Of a stretch of DNA of 64,000 nucleotides, positions 40,976 through 50,939 are shown piece by piece (position 1 is the first letter of the stretch; every line of letters starts with the position of its first letter). Under the pieces are notes generated by a model. The model had not been told where the DNA came from. It was given only the letters and a program-made list of their open reading frames with translations, and ran no database searches. Made by a program: the position numbers and the translations under genes. The DNA lies in NCBI GenBank assembly GCA_016199745.1, contig JACQFZ010000042.1, forward strand, positions 50,198 to 114,197, in the 5' to 3' direction. This stretch comes from Gammaproteobacteria bacterium (GTDB taxonomy: Bacteria > Pseudomonadota > Gammaproteobacteria > Acidiferrobacterales > Sulfurifustaceae).

Positions 40976-41338
40976 ATGCCCACCATCATGACGGTGGACG
41001 ACACCGCATCCATGCGACAGATGATTAGCTTCACGCTCAACAGCGTGGGCTACGACGTTATCCAAGCGAGCGACGGTGCCGAGGCGCTGGAGTTGGCGAA
41101 GACGCGCAAGGTCGACTTGGTCATTGCCGACGTCAACATGCCGAATATGGACGGCATCTCGCTGGTGCAGTCGCTCCGTGCGCTCGATAACTACAAGTTC
41201 ACGCCGATTTTGATGCTGACGACCGAATCACAGCAAGGCAAGCGCGATCAAGGCAAGCGCGCCGGCGCGACCGGTTGGATCGTCAAGCCGTTCAATCCGG
41301 AACAACTCGTCAACGTCGTCAAAAAAGTGTTGGGGTAG
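40976..41338 (+). CDS. cheY: Chemotaxis response regulator CheY
   Basis: A single 120-residue receiver domain: acidic pair D8-D9 (TVDDTASMRQMI), phospho-acceptor D52 (VIADVNMPNMDG), threonine in MLTTES and lysine in WIVKPFNP. It has no output domain, so it should bind a motor switch or another target. A strong AGACGGAGGA ribosome binding site precedes it. Confidence 0.95.
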   Translation: MPTIMTVDDTASMRQMISFTLNSVGYDVIQASDGAEALELAKTRKVDLVIADVNMPNMDGISLVQSLRALDNYKFTPILMLTTESQQGKRDQGKRAGATGWIVKPFNPEQLVNVVKKVLG

Positions 41339-41341
41339 GCG

Positions 41342-43339
41342 ATGGCCGTCGACTTGCGCCGATTCCACCCGACCTTCTTCGAGGAGAGTCTCGAAGCAGT
41401 GGCGCTGATGGAGCAGGAATTACTCGATGTCGAGCGGGCGTTACAGCGTAATGCCGCCGCCGTCGTCGATGCCGAATGCCTCAACCGTATTTTTCGCGCG
41501 GCCCATTCCATCAAAGGCGGCAGCGGTACCTTCGGGTTTCAGCAGGTAGCCGATTTCGCGCATGCGATGGAATCGCTGTTGGACGACGCACGTTCCGGCC
41601 GGCGAGTTCTCGATTTTCAATCGATCAACTTATTGCTGCGTTCGGTGGATTGCCTGCGGACGTTGCTGCAGGCGGCGCGCGCGGAGACACCGGAAACTCC
41701 GGCCGGTGTCGACGCGTTGCGCGCCGAACTCGAGCGGGCGCAGGCGTTACCGGACAAGCCGCGCGCCGCTTCGACGCCGGTGGCGGCCGACGCCAGTAGC
41801 TGGGTCATCCGCTTCTATCCGCATCCAGGACTGTTCCACACTGGTAACGATCCGTTGCGATTGTTGCGCGCCATCGCCGATCTTGGCCAGAGTCGCACGC
41901 GTACCGATTTGTCGCGCTTGCCGAATTGGGCCGATCTCGATCCGGAGACTTGTTACCTTGGTTGGGAATTGGTGTTGCAAACGCCGGTACCGCGGGCAGC
42001 GCTGGACGAGGTTTTCGCTTGGGTGATCGGCGATTGCGAGCTCGAACTCAAGCCGGTGCTCGCGGCATCGTCGGTCGCGACGTTGACGAAGATGGACGAT
42101 ATGAATATGTCGTCGATCCGTGTTGCCACCGCTAAGGTCGATGCATTGGTCGATATGGTCGGCGAGCTGGTAATTACGCAGACGATGCTGAGCCAGGTAC
42201 TCGAAGGATTTACCCTCGATGCATTGCCGCAGCTGCGCGCCGGTATCGCCCAGCTCGAACGCCACAGTCGTGATCTGCAAGACGGTGTGCTCGGCATTCG
42301 CATGCTGCCGATCGGCTTCGTGTTCAGCCGGCTGCCGCGGTTGACGCGCGACATTTCTACCTCGTTGGGCAAGCAAATTGAACTATCGATGAGCGGCGAG
42401 CGCACCGAGCTCGATAAGACCATCATCGAGCGCATCAGCGATCCGTTGATTCATCTCGTGCGAAACAGCATCGATCACGGGATCGAGTCGCCGGACGATC
42501 GCGTACGTGCCGGCAAGTCGCCGGTCGGTACAATCCAGCTCGATGCGTATCACAAGGCCGGAAGCGTGGTGGTCGAGATCGAGGACGACGGTCGCGGTTT
42601 GGACCGTACGCGCATTCTGCAGAAGGCGCGTCAGCGCGGTTTGGTCAGCGCCGATGTTCAGCTCGAGCCAGCGCAGATCGACGAATTAATTTTTACCCCC
42701 GGTTTCTCCACGGCTGAGGTGATCAACGATGTGTCCGGTCGCGGCGTCGGGCTCGACGTCGTGCGCAACAATATTCGTAGTCTCGGCGGCGGCGTCGAGG
42801 TGAGCTCGGTCAGCGGTCAGGGTGCGCGTTTCACCATTCGCTTGCCGCTGACGCTGGCGATCGTCGACGGTATGAGCCTGCAAGTCGGTTCGGAGGTTTA
42901 TATTTTGCCGCTGGCATGGATCGCCGAATCGTTGCGTATTCATCCGCGCCAAGTCACACAGCCGGCCGGCGGACCGGAAATTTTATGTGTGCGTGACGAG
43001 TATTTGCCGTTATTGCGACTCGGACGCATGTTCAATGTGCCGCCGCGCACCGACAATTTGGGCGAAGGCATCGTCGTCATCATCGAAGCGGACGGTAAAC
43101 GCGCCGGATTGTTTGTCGATGAGTTGCTCGGCCAACAGCAAGTGGTATTGAAGAGTCTTGATAAGCACTGCCAGCGCCTCGAAGGCATCTCCGCGGCGAC
43201 GATCTTGGGCGACGGCACGGTGGCGCTGATCCTCGATGCCGGGAGCTTGGTGCGGCGCGCGCATGGCGCGGTCAATGTCGTGGCCGCGAGCGGCCCGACA
43301 GTCGGACGCGTGAGTGGTGCGTCGGCGACGTTACATTGA
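41342..43339 (+). CDS. cheA: Chemotaxis histidine kinase CheA
   Basis: The 665-residue kinase has an N-terminal phosphotransfer domain with H55 (FRAAHSIKGGSGTFGF), an unusual middle segment of about 150 residues in place of a clear CheY-binding P2, a dimerisation domain, the ATP-binding domain with LIHLVRNSIDHGIE, EIEDDGRGLD and GRGVGLDVVRNNI, and a C-terminal CheW-like domain. It sits three bases after cheY and overlaps the region of cheW's start. Confidence 0.95.
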   Translation: MAVDLRRFHPTFFEESLEAVALMEQELLDVERALQRNAAAVVDAECLNRIFRAAHSIKGGSGTFGFQQVADFAHAMESLLDDARSGRRVLDFQSINLLLRSVDCLRTLLQAARAETPETPAGVDALRAELERAQALPDKPRAASTPVAADASSWVIRFYPHPGLFHTGNDPLRLLRAIADLGQSRTRTDLSRLPNWADLDPETCYLGWELVLQTPVPRAALDEVFAWVIGDCELELKPVLAASSVATLTKMDDMNMSSIRVATAKVDALVDMVGELVITQTMLSQVLEGFTLDALPQLRAGIAQLERHSRDLQDGVLGIRMLPIGFVFSRLPRLTRDISTSLGKQIELSMSGERTELDKTIIERISDPLIHLVRNSIDHGIESPDDRVRAGKSPVGTIQLDAYHKAGSVVVEIEDDGRGLDRTRILQKARQRGLVSADVQLEPAQIDELIFTPGFSTAEVINDVSGRGVGLDVVRNNIRSLGGGVEVSSVSGQGARFTIRLPLTLAIVDGMSLQVGSEVYILPLAWIAESLRIHPRQVTQPAGGPEILCVRDEYLPLLRLGRMFNVPPRTDNLGEGIVVIIEADGKRAGLFVDELLGQQQVVLKSLDKHCQRLEGISAATILGDGTVALILDAGSLVRRAHGAVNVVAASGPTVGRVSGASATLH

Positions 43340-43350
43340 GGGAAACAGCG

Positions 43351-43845
43351 ATGCTCGATAAATCGATTAAGCCGGGCGCGATACCTACCGAAGAGCTAGT
43401 GCAATTCCTTACGTTCCGGCTCGATGGTCTCGATTACGGCATCCCGATCATTCAGGTGCAAGAGATTCGCGGTTGGACCAAGGTGACGTCGCTGCCCAAC
43501 TCGCCGCGTTATATCCGCGGCGTGCTCAATCTGCGTGGCACGATCGTGCCGATTATCGATTTGCGGCTGCGCTTCAATTTGAACGAAGCAGCGTATGACT
43601 CGTTTACCGTCATCGTCGTGATCAACGTTGGCCAGCGTTTGGCGGGCGTTGTCGTCGATGCGGTCAGCGACGTGATTAGTTTATCGACCGAGCAGCGGCA
43701 AACCCCGCCGGAATTCGAGGGTCATGCGAACCGGCAGTTCGTAAAAGGGCTAGCACAGATCGACGAAAAATTATTGGTGTTACTTGATGTGGAGCGGTTA
43801 GTAAATCCCGATACGTTGGCCGAGGCCGTCGAGGCGGCAGCTTAA
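43351..43845 (+). CDS. cheW: Chemotaxis coupling protein CheW
   Basis: A 164-residue single CheW domain that links receptors to Che[58 protein letters not shown] in pieces along its first half. I chose ATG 43351, which has GAGGG eight bases upstream; a TTG at 43336 would overlap the cheA stop and add five residues. Confidence 0.94.
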   Translation: MLDKSIKPGAIPTEELVQFLTFRLDGLDYGIPIIQVQEIRGWTKVTSLPNSPRYIRGVLNLRGTIVPIIDLRLRFNLNEAAYDSFTVIVVINVGQRLAGVVVDAVSDVISLSTEQRQTPPEFEGHANRQFVKGLAQIDEKLLVLLDVERLVNPDTLAEAVEAAA

Positions 43846-43868
43846 ATATGAAGATTTTCGCCGACTTC

Positions 43869-43966
43869 TCCTCCCCCTCAGGGGGAGGACAAAAGGTGGG
43901 GGTGGGTTCAAACGAAGCGCCAAACTCACCCCCACCCTCGTTCCCTTCCCCTGCGGGGGAGGGAGG
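43869..43966. repeat. Paired REP-like palindromes
   Basis: A perfect palindrome TCCTCCCCCT/AGGGGGAGGA (43869-43889) and a second CCCCTGCGGGG-type palindrome (to 43966), with GGTGGGGGTGGGTT and its near complement between them. They lie between cheW and the second receptor gene and could affect mRNA stability within the che cluster. Confidence 0.7.
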
Positions 43967-43993
43967 CGATGTTGTTTATTTGGGAGACATACG

Positions 43994-45376
43994 ATGAGTA
44001 CATCGAATCAATCAGGGTTGCGGCTTCGCGGTCGACTCCTGCTGGCAGCGGGACTGGTGTTCCTCACGTTTGGCATCGGCGGCGGCTTCGGGCTCTACAA
44101 GATGATGCAAATGGCGAGTTTCGCCGACAATGCGCATGAGCGCGTGGTGCAACTGACGCCGGTTAAGGGCGGCGGCGAAGCGTTTGCCGGCTACCAGGAG
44201 GAATACGACAAGATCAAAAGCGCTTACCGCGATGCGCGGCTCGTGACCGGTGGGGTCATGGTTGCCGGCTTGGTGGCGATGCTTCTGGTCGGGGTTTATC
44301 TCACGCGTTCGCTCACTGGACCGTTGCAGCAGCTGCGCGAAGCGTTAACCCGGATCAGCGAAGGCGATATGACGGTGTCGATGCAGCTGAGCGCCGGCCG
44401 CCACGATGAAATCGCCGAAGTGGCCGAACTGCTCAATGTCACCGTGCAGAAGCTTAGCGAAAGTCTGCGCAAGTTCGCCGAGGCGGCGGAAATCGTTTAT
44501 CACGGCTCGCAGGAGCTGAGTTCCGCCAGCGAACAGCTGTCGGCATCGTCGCAGGAGCAGGCGAGCTCGCTCGAAGAGACGGCGGCGTCGATGGAAGAGA
44601 TGACCAGCACCGTCAAGCATAACGCCGACAACGCCGTGCAGGTCGACAAGCTCGCCGCCGAATCGGCCGACGCTGCCAATGAGAGCGTGACCATGGCCAA
44701 TTCATTGCAGCGGTCCATGGACTTGATCAACGGCAGCAGCACGAAGATCGCCGATATCATCGGCGTCATCGACGAGATCGCTTTCCAGACGAACTTGCTG
44801 GCGTTGAACGCGGCCGTCGAAGCGGCGCGCGCCGGTGAGCATGGCCGCGGATTCGCGGTGGTGGCGGCCGAGGTTCGTAGCTTGGCGCAACGCAGCGCGC
44901 AAGCGGCGAAAGAGATTAAAGGCTTGATCAATGACAGCGTCGACAAAGTCGGTGACGGCGCGCATCTGGTGGGCATCACCGGCGCCAAATTGCAGGGCAT
45001 CGTCGGCAAGGTGAAGAACGTCGCTGAGTTGATTTCCGAGATCAATGCGGCCAGTCAGGAGCAGGCGTCGGGTATCGATCAGGTGAACCGCGCGATCGTG
45101 CAGATGGATGGCGTCACGCAATCGAATGCGGCGCAGGTCGAAGAGTTGACCGGCACCAGCCAGTCGTTGGCGGTGCAGGCCGAGCATCTGCGGCAACTGG
45201 TCGGGCAATTCAAGTTGGCCAGCTCGGGTTCCGGTTCGACCACCAAGTCATCGTCGTCGAACAAGGCCGACGCGGGCGATGGTGGTAAAACGGCGGTACC
45301 GAGCGTCGACTCGAAAGTACAGGTGTTGCGCCCACGCCGTGCCGCCGGCAGTGGTGAGGACTGGACCGAATTTTAA
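43994..45376 (+). CDS. Methyl-accepting chemotaxis protein with HAMP domain
   Basis: The 460-residue receptor has a first membrane segment (about residues 14-32), a short periplasmic loop of about 50 residues, a second segment (about 80-98, [18 protein letters not shown]), a HAMP domain ([23 protein letters not shown]), and the conserved tip [38 protein letters not shown]. The external part is too small for a standard ligand-binding fold. It probably forms the main receptor for this cluster. Confidence 0.93.
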   Translation: MSTSNQSGLRLRGRLLLAAGLVFLTFGIGGGFGLYKMMQMASFADNAHERVVQLTPVKGGGEAFAGYQEEYDKIKSAYRDARLVTGGVMVAGLVAMLLVGVYLTRSLTGPLQQLREALTRISEGDMTVSMQLSAGRHDEIAEVAELLNVTVQKLSESLRKFAEAAEIVYHGSQELSSASEQLSASSQEQASSLEETAASMEEMTSTVKHNADNAVQVDKLAAESADAANESVTMANSLQRSMDLINGSSTKIADIIGVIDEIAFQTNLLALNAAVEAARAGEHGRGFAVVAAEVRSLAQRSAQAAKEIKGLINDSVDKVGDGAHLVGITGAKLQGIVGKVKNVAELISEINAASQEQASGIDQVNRAIVQMDGVTQSNAAQVEELTGTSQSLAVQAEHLRQLVGQFKLASSGSGSTTKSSSSNKADAGDGGKTAVPSVDSKVQVLRPRRAAGSGEDWTEF

Positions 45377-45404
45377 CGCCCTCTCCCTCCGAGAGAGGGA
45401 GGCG
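45377..45404. repeat. Single REP-like palindrome
   Basis: CGCCCTCTCCCTC followed by GAGAGAGGGAGGCG gives an imperfect palindrome immediately after the receptor stop. It may be half of a REP pair or a 3' transcript end; it lacks a T tract. Confidence 0.5.
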
Positions 45405-45474
45405 AGCCGAAGGCGCGCACGATGCACGCCATTTCTTAAGACTTGGAGGCGCAGGCCTATGCCTGCGGACGAGT

Positions 45475-46353
45475 ATGGCGGCACTGCCGTCGCAACTTCT
45501 CGCCGGCCTGCCCACATTTCATATCACCGATGCCGAATTTCGGTATCTGCGTGATCTGATTTATGCGCACACGGGCATTTCGCTAACCGAGCACAAGCGC
45601 GCGTTGGTTTGTGCGCGCTTGGCGAAGCGTTTGCGCCACCATAATTTGTCAACGTTCGCGGATTACTACCACTTAATAACGGAATGCGATCCCGAAGGTC
45701 TCGAGATGGTCGAGATGATCAATTGCATCACGACCAACAAGACCGATTTTTTTCGCGAACCGCATCACTTCCAATTTCTAACCGAGACTGTCATTCCGCA
45801 GTTACGCGCCGGTGCCCGCAGCACGTTGCGGCGGCTGCGCGTCTGGAGCGCCGGCAGCTCGACCGGCGAGGAGGCGTATACCACGGCGATTACCGTGCGC
45901 GAGGCGTTGGCCGACGACGACCCCTGGGATGTGCGTATTCTTGCCACTGATATCGATACCCAGGTGTTGGCCCATGCCGAGCGTGGCGTATATACCGTCG
46001 AGCAGGCATCGCGTATACCCGAGCCGTTGCTGCAGCGCTATTTTTATCGCGGCGTCGGTGCCAATCACGGACATGTTAGAGTCAAACCGCTGCTTTCCGA
46101 GATCGTTCAATTTCGTCATCTGAATTTGATGGATGATCCCTGGCCCATGCGCGGGCAGTTCGACGTCATTTTTTGCCGCAACGTCGTCATCTATTTCGAC
46201 CGCGAAACCCAACGCCGTCTGATCGAGCGCCTAATGCGGATGCTGCGACCGGAAGGCTATCTTTTTCTTGGCCATTCCGAATCGATCATTGGCACCGATG
46301 ATGCCGTGCGTCATGTCGGTCAGAGCATTTACCAATATAAGGGGCGGGCATGA
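45475..46353 (+). CDS. cheR: Chemotaxis receptor methyltransferase CheR
   Basis: Methylates glutamates on receptors. The 292-residue product has the N-terminal helical domain (FRYLRDLIYAHTGISLTEHKRALVCARLAKRL), then NCITTNKTDFFREPHHF and the SAM-binding VWSAGSSTGEEAYTTAI, and CRNVVIYFDRETQRRLI. The start is not certain; the region before it has no strong ribosome binding site. It overlaps cheD (ATGA). Confidence 0.94.
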   Translation: MAALPSQLLAGLPTFHITDAEFRYLRDLIYAHTGISLTEHKRALVCARLAKRLRHHNLSTFADYYHLITECDPEGLEMVEMINCITTNKTDFFREPHHFQFLTETVIPQLRAGARSTLRRLRVWSAGSSTGEEAYTTAITVREALADDDPWDVRILATDIDTQVLAHAERGVYTVEQASRIPEPLLQRYFYRGVGANHGHVRVKPLLSEIVQFRHLNLMDDPWPMRGQFDVIFCRNVVIYFDRETQRRLIERLMRMLRPEGYLFLGHSESIIGTDDAVRHVGQSIYQYKGRA

Positions 46354-46949
46354 CACGCAAACGCATACCGAGCGTAACCGGCCGCCTGCAAGCGGATGGA
46401 ACCGATGTCCCGCGTGTCACGATTCATATCGGTGGTCTGCGTACGAGCCGCGATCCGCTGGTACTCGATACCGTGCTCGGTTCGTGTATTGCCGCCTGTT
46501 TATACGACCCGGTCGCCGCCATCGGCGGCATGAACCATTTCATGCTGCCGCATGGCATGGATGCCGACAATCCGACGAGTACCCGCTACGGCGTGCACGC
46601 GATGGAATTACTGATCAGCGATTTGATGAAGATCGGCGCCAACCGTAAGCGTTTTCGCGCTAAGGTATTCGGCGGCGGACACGTATTGAAAATCAGCGAA
46701 CGCGATGATGGTGTACCGCAACGCAATATCGAGTTCGTCCGCCGTTTTCTGGCGAATGAACAGATTCCGATCGTCAAAGAAGATGTCGGCGGCTATCAAC
46801 CGCGGCGGGTGCTGTTTCATACCGACACCAGTCAGGTGTTCGTCAAATATTTAGGCCGCGGCGACGCTGAACGTACCGCCGAAGAGGAAATGGTTTATCT
46901 CATCAGCTTGAAGCGGCAGAAGCTGGATGGCGAAGTGGAGCTTTTCTAG
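46350..46949 (+). CDS. cheD: Chemoreceptor glutamine deamidase CheD
   Basis: Deamidates glutamines on receptors. The 199-residue product has the catalytic cysteine in TVLGSCIAACLYD and histidine in GGMNHFMLPHG, plus KVFGGGHVL. Its presence, with cheR and cheB, marks a full adaptation system. The stop overlaps the cheB GTG start by one base. Confidence 0.94.
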   Translation: MTRKRIPSVTGRLQADGTDVPRVTIHIGGLRTSRDPLVLDTVLGSCIAACLYDPVAAIGGMNHFMLPHGMDADNPTSTRYGVHAMELLISDLMKIGANRKRFRAKVFGGGHVLKISERDDGVPQRNIEFVRRFLANEQIPIVKEDVGGYQPRRVLFHTDTSQVFVKYLGRGDAERTAEEEMVYLISLKRQKLDGEVELF

Positions 46950-48049
46950 TGGCCGGTGAACCGCAGCCGTTGTACGCCCGCGCTAAGATCCGAGCGATGG
47001 TGGTCGATGACTCGCCGCTGATGCGTCAGTTGTTGACAGCGTTGTTGACCGAAGACGATACCATCGAAGTCGTCGGCACGGCACCCGATCCGTATGTTGC
47101 CCGCGAAAAGATCAAACGCCTGCACCCTGATGTGCTAACGCTCGACGTCGACATGCCGGGCATGAACGGCCTGAAATTTCTCGAGAACCTTATGCGCTTG
47201 TGGCCGATGCCGGTCATCATGGTGTCGTCGCTGACGCGCGACGGTGCTACCACGACCTTGCGTGCGCTCGAGCTCGGTGCAGTCGATGTCGTGGCCAAGC
47301 CGCACGGCGATCCGCGCGAGAACATCCACCGTATCGGTACCGAGCTGCGCGCTAAAGTGCGCGCGGCGGCGCACGTCCGACTCGGCAATATGCGCGCGGT
47401 GTCCAACGTTGCCGCGAGTTTGCCGGCGTTGCCGCTGCAAGCGGCGCGTTGCGAGCGTGGCGTTATCGCTATCGGCGCGTCTGCCGGCGGCACGCAGGCG
47501 GTCGGCGAGATCTTGCAACGCTTACCGGCGCGTATGCCGCCGATCGTCATCGTCCAACACATGCCGCCGCGCTTCACCGGACCATTCGCCGATCGGTTGA
47601 ACGAGCACTGCGCCATGAAAGTGCAGGAGGCGCGCGACGGCGATCAGCTGCGGCCCGGTATGGTATTTATCGCCCCCGGTGGTCAACAAACCGAGCTCAT
47701 CAGCTTGGCCGATGGCTATCGGTTGCGGGTATATGAGGGTGAGCCGGTGAGCCTGCATCGTCCTTCGGTCGACGTGCTGTTCGATTCCGCGGCGCGCGCG
47801 ATCGGTGCCAATGCACTGGGTGTAATCTTGACCGGCATGGGCAGTGACGGTGCGCGCGGCTTGAGCCACATGCGCCGACGCGGTGCCTGGACGCTGGCAC
47901 AGAATCAGGAGACCAGTCTGGTATTCGGTATGCCCGAGCGGGCGATCCGCGAGGGCGGCGTTTGCGAAATATTGCCGCTCGACCGCATGGCCGAGCGGCT
48001 GGTGGAGTGGGCCGGCGTGTCGGCCGACGTCGAACCGGGTACTTCGTAA
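46949..48049 (+). CDS. cheB: Chemotaxis methylesterase CheB
   Basis: Removes methyl groups from receptors when phosphorylated by CheA. The 366-residue product has an N-terminal receiver domain (VVDDSPLMRQLL; phospho-acceptor in TLDVDMPGMNG) and a C-terminal esterase with S in AIGASAGGTQAVGEIL, H in VQHMPPRFTGPFADRL and D in LTGMGSDGARGL. It starts at GTG and closes the cluster. Confidence 0.95.
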   Translation: MAGEPQPLYARAKIRAMVVDDSPLMRQLLTALLTEDDTIEVVGTAPDPYVAREKIKRLHPDVLTLDVDMPGMNGLKFLENLMRLWPMPVIMVSSLTRDGATTTLRALELGAVDVVAKPHGDPRENIHRIGTELRAKVRAAAHVRLGNMRAVSNVAASLPALPLQAARCERGVIAIGASAGGTQAVGEILQRLPARMPPIVIVQHMPPRFTGPFADRLNEHCAMKVQEARDGDQLRPGMVFIAPGGQQTELISLADGYRLRVYEGEPVSLHRPSVDVLFDSAARAIGANALGVILTGMGSDGARGLSHMRRRGAWTLAQNQETSLVFGMPERAIREGGVCEILPLDRMAERLVEWAGVSADVEPGTS

Positions 48050-48091
48050 CGCTAGTTGATCATTATCTGAGCGGTTCGTTTGGCATCGATG

Positions 48092-48577
48092 TTAGTTGAG
48101 GGTCACATCGACGATTTTTTCCTGACATTTTTCATCGAAATCGGATTCAGTAAAGCAGGCGCGGCCGACGGCGCGATAGCTGCCGATAGAAAACTCTTTG
48201 TTGGCGAAGTCGCTGCACTTGAACCGTCTGTTATCGCCGTCGCGTTCGTAATCGCAATTTACCTGGCCGCCGTTTTCACAGGCTTCCGCCACCCCTGAAG
48301 TGCAATTGCGGTTGAAGACTCTATTGTCGTCCTTTCGGTCCGCATCCGGCGTACTGGAGGGTATGAGGTAGACCGAAAAACGGTAATTCGACAAGTCCGA
48401 ACGGTTGACCTTCCAGATAAATTTTACTTCGTTAGTAGAGCTATCCGGGGTTGTCGGAGTAACCGTAAATTCATCCAGCGTTAAGTCTGCATCATCGCTA
48501 TTGCCGCTACCGCAAGCAGTGCAGAGTAGCGCGGCAACAGCGACCGCACCCATGAGCGTTGGGGTCGTGAATTTCAT
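48092..48577 (-). CDS. Cysteine-rich lipoprotein of unknown function
   Basis: From ATG 48577 the product is 161 residues with a lipoprotein signal MKFTTPTLMGAVAVAALLCTAC, then an acidic linker. The mature C-terminal half has six cysteines spaced as C, C, C, C, C, C through NRNC, AEAC, QVNC, RFKC, RACF and EKCQ, compatible with three disulfides. I recognise no family. It is convergent with cheB and has no partner gene. Confidence 0.7.
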   Translation of the reverse strand: MKFTTPTLMGAVAVAALLCTACGSGNSDDADLTLDEFTVTPTTPDSSTNEVKFIWKVNRSDLSNYRFSVYLIPSSTPDADRKDDNRVFNRNCTSGVAEACENGGQVNCDYERDGDNRRFKCSDFANKEFSIGSYRAVGRACFTESDFDEKCQEKIVDVTLN

Positions 48578-48785
48578 TTGGGGCTCCCTAATTGAATAAG
48601 TTTTTATATGCGCTGCTGGCAACCAATAGTGGCCAGCAGCGTTTACGGATTCTATGGGTTACCTACGGAGATCGTCTAGGTTTGTAGCGAAGAACAGCGG
48701 AGGATGTGCCGGAATCCCACTACTTTTACGCGGCTGGCGAAGCGACGGGCGGTGTGCCGAGGCAAGTCAAAACATCGGCAAGAAC

Positions 48786-50780
48786 TTATCCGACCGGTCG
48801 TTGTATCCGCTCGAGCAGCCCATCCAGCCGTTCCAGTTGCCCCGCCAGATCTTTCTTCGCCGTCTCCAGGTCGGCGATGTGCACGCCCAAGTTATCCATG
48901 TTCTTGTGAATCTTGCGCAAGGTTTCGAGCTGATGCTCGATCGCCGTTTTGTGGTCCTGTAGCTGCTTGTATAACGGTGTTACCAGTGCCTGGAACCAGC
49001 CCTTGGTAGTCTTATCGCATTCAATGAACAAGTGGCGTGCCTGCGCGACGAGCGTGATAAAAAACTTTTTGATGACAAAGCGCTGCTCGGTCATGAGCGT
49101 GATCGGACTGTTGCGGAACGCCTCGGCTTTTTCTTCGAGTCGTTTGAACGCGACGAAGTAGGGTAGCAGCGACAGTTGCGCCGGTTGTAGTTTGGTAAAT
49201 CCGTATTCCGCGTGCAGGCGTGTGTAGATTGCTTCCACTTCGCGTTTGAGTGCTTCGGCGCGTTTACCGACCTGATCCATACGTTTGCGGGTACCGGTGA
49301 AGAACGTTTCCATGCCTTGTTGCAGGCCGCGCGTCGTCCAGCTGTCTTGCAGATCGAGCCGGGTTTCTTTAATCAGTGCATCGAGACTGGTGAGGCTCAT
49401 CGGCGCGAGCAGGTCTTTGGCTTGTGTCGACAATTGCGTGCGCGTGCCTTCGAAGCCGAGCAGCTCGCGGTCGTATTTTTGTTTCTCGTCGCGCATCCGT
49501 GCCACCATTTTTTGGATGGCGTCGAGGTTGCGGTCGCCCAATGTTTTGAGCTCGCTCAATTGTTTGTCGACACTGGCGACACGTGCCTTCACCAAGCTAT
49601 GGCTGTCGCCTACGCGGGCGCTGATTTCGTAGACCACCTTGCTGCGAATTAGATCGTATTTCGACGGCAGGATGTCGTTGATGATGCGTTGCTCCAGCGC
49701 CGGCAGCCCGCTACGGTCAACCAGCGCGGTATTGCCCTTGGCGCGACCGGTGAGCGCTTTTTGCGCCGACAGGGGAAACACACGTTTGTCGTCGACCGAC
49801 AGGATGCGGGCGGTGTCACGAATTTGCTGGGCGATGGTGGCGTCGATCTTTTTTTCGTCTTGCAGCTCGTCCCACAAAATATCGATTTTGTTCAGTATGA
49901 CGAACCGGCCGACGCTGTTGACGCCGCGCGAGCTGACGATGTGTCTGTTCCAGACTTCGAGATCGCTGCGGGTCACGCCGGTGTCGGCGGCGAGTACGAA
50001 AAGGACGGCATGCGCTTCCGGCAGCATCTTGAACGTCAGCTCCGGCTCTGAACCGAGCGCATTGAGGCCCGGCGTGTCGAGCACGACCAGACCGCGGCGC
50101 AACAGTGGATGTGGAAAATTAATGATCGCGTGGCGCCAAACCGGAACCTCAACAACAGCGTCCGCCGGTGGCCGGGCGCCGTCGGTAGAGGGCGACTGCA
50201 GGCCGAGCTCTTGCGCTTCCCAAGCACTGACCTTCTTAGTGCGCGTTACTTCCATGAAGGCTTCGCGAACTTCGTCGGCCGAGTCCGGGCGCAAGATATG
50301 GACGGTGGTCCAGTGAACCGGGGTCACCTTGTATTCGGAAATGGTCGTGCTGGTCTTGCGCGTTTCGATCGGCAGCAGCCGTACGCACGCCGGCAGGTTT
50401 TCATCGTATCGCAGCTCGGTTGGGCACATGGTAGTGCGGCCGGCGGCGGACGGTAGTAGGCGTTGCTTAAAGCTGGCAAAGAAGAGGGCGTTTAACAGCT
50501 CTGTTTTGCCACGCGAAAATTCGCCAATCAGTGCGACTTTCAGGCGCTCGCTCTTGAGACTCTCGGCAAGCTCATACACCCGCAGATCGCGTTCACCGTC
50601 GGCGTCGTCGCCTTGTTGCTCGACCCAGGCTTGGTAGTCGGCGATTGCCGTGCCTAGCTCGTCGCACCAAGCGCGATAGCGCGCCAACGCGGTTGCGAAG
50701 TCGGTAGCGAGTGATCCATCGCCGGCGGCGGTTGTGGTTCCACCGGGGGGCTGGGGCGTTGTGTACGCCCGTTGTTCCAT
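48786..50780 (-). CDS. Bacterial dynamin-like GTPase
   Basis: A 664-residue dynamin-family protein. The G domain has P-loop GEFSRGKTELLNALF (about residues 86-100), TTMCPTELRY as switch I, LVVLDTPGLNALGS as G3 and ILNKIDILW as G4. The rest is long helical segments with many charged residues (coiled-coil stalk). There is no clear membrane hairpin. Bacterial dynamins remodel or protect membranes, and some act in phage defence; a single copy alone beside core genes leaves the role open. Confidence 0.88.
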   Translation of the reverse strand: MEQRAYTTPQPPGGTTTAAGDGSLATDFATALARYRAWCDELGTAIADYQAWVEQQGDDADGERDLRVYELAESLKSERLKVALIGEFSRGKTELLNALFFASFKQRLLPSAAGRTTMCPTELRYDENLPACVRLLPIETRKTSTTISEYKVTPVHWTTVHILRPDSADEVREAFMEVTRTKKVSAWEAQELGLQSPSTDGARPPADAVVEVPVWRHAIINFPHPLLRRGLVVLDTPGLNALGSEPELTFKMLPEAHAVLFVLAADTGVTRSDLEVWNRHIVSSRGVNSVGRFVILNKIDILWDELQDEKKIDATIAQQIRDTARILSVDDKRVFPLSAQKALTGRAKGNTALVDRSGLPALEQRIINDILPSKYDLIRSKVVYEISARVGDSHSLVKARVASVDKQLSELKTLGDRNLDAIQKMVARMRDEKQKYDRELLGFEGTRTQLSTQAKDLLAPMSLTSLDALIKETRLDLQDSWTTRGLQQGMETFFTGTRKRMDQVGKRAEALKREVEAIYTRLHAEYGFTKLQPAQLSLLPYFVAFKRLEEKAEAFRNSPITLMTEQRFVIKKFFITLVAQARHLFIECDKTTKGWFQALVTPLYKQLQDHKTAIEHQLETLRKIHKNMDNLGVHIADLETAKKDLAGQLERLDGLLERIQRPVG

Positions 50781-50939
50781 TTTTGCGTTCCCTTTCTAAC
50801 GGCAAATGAAGGCCTTAACTCACTATTTGCAAAAGTCAGGCCATTTTCGGCCGGTACCGGGCGCCTGTTGTAAATCTCGGCTGTTTCCCTAGAATCCGGC
50901 CACGTTTGTTCCAGCCCCGTTTCTCATATTAGGTGATAG

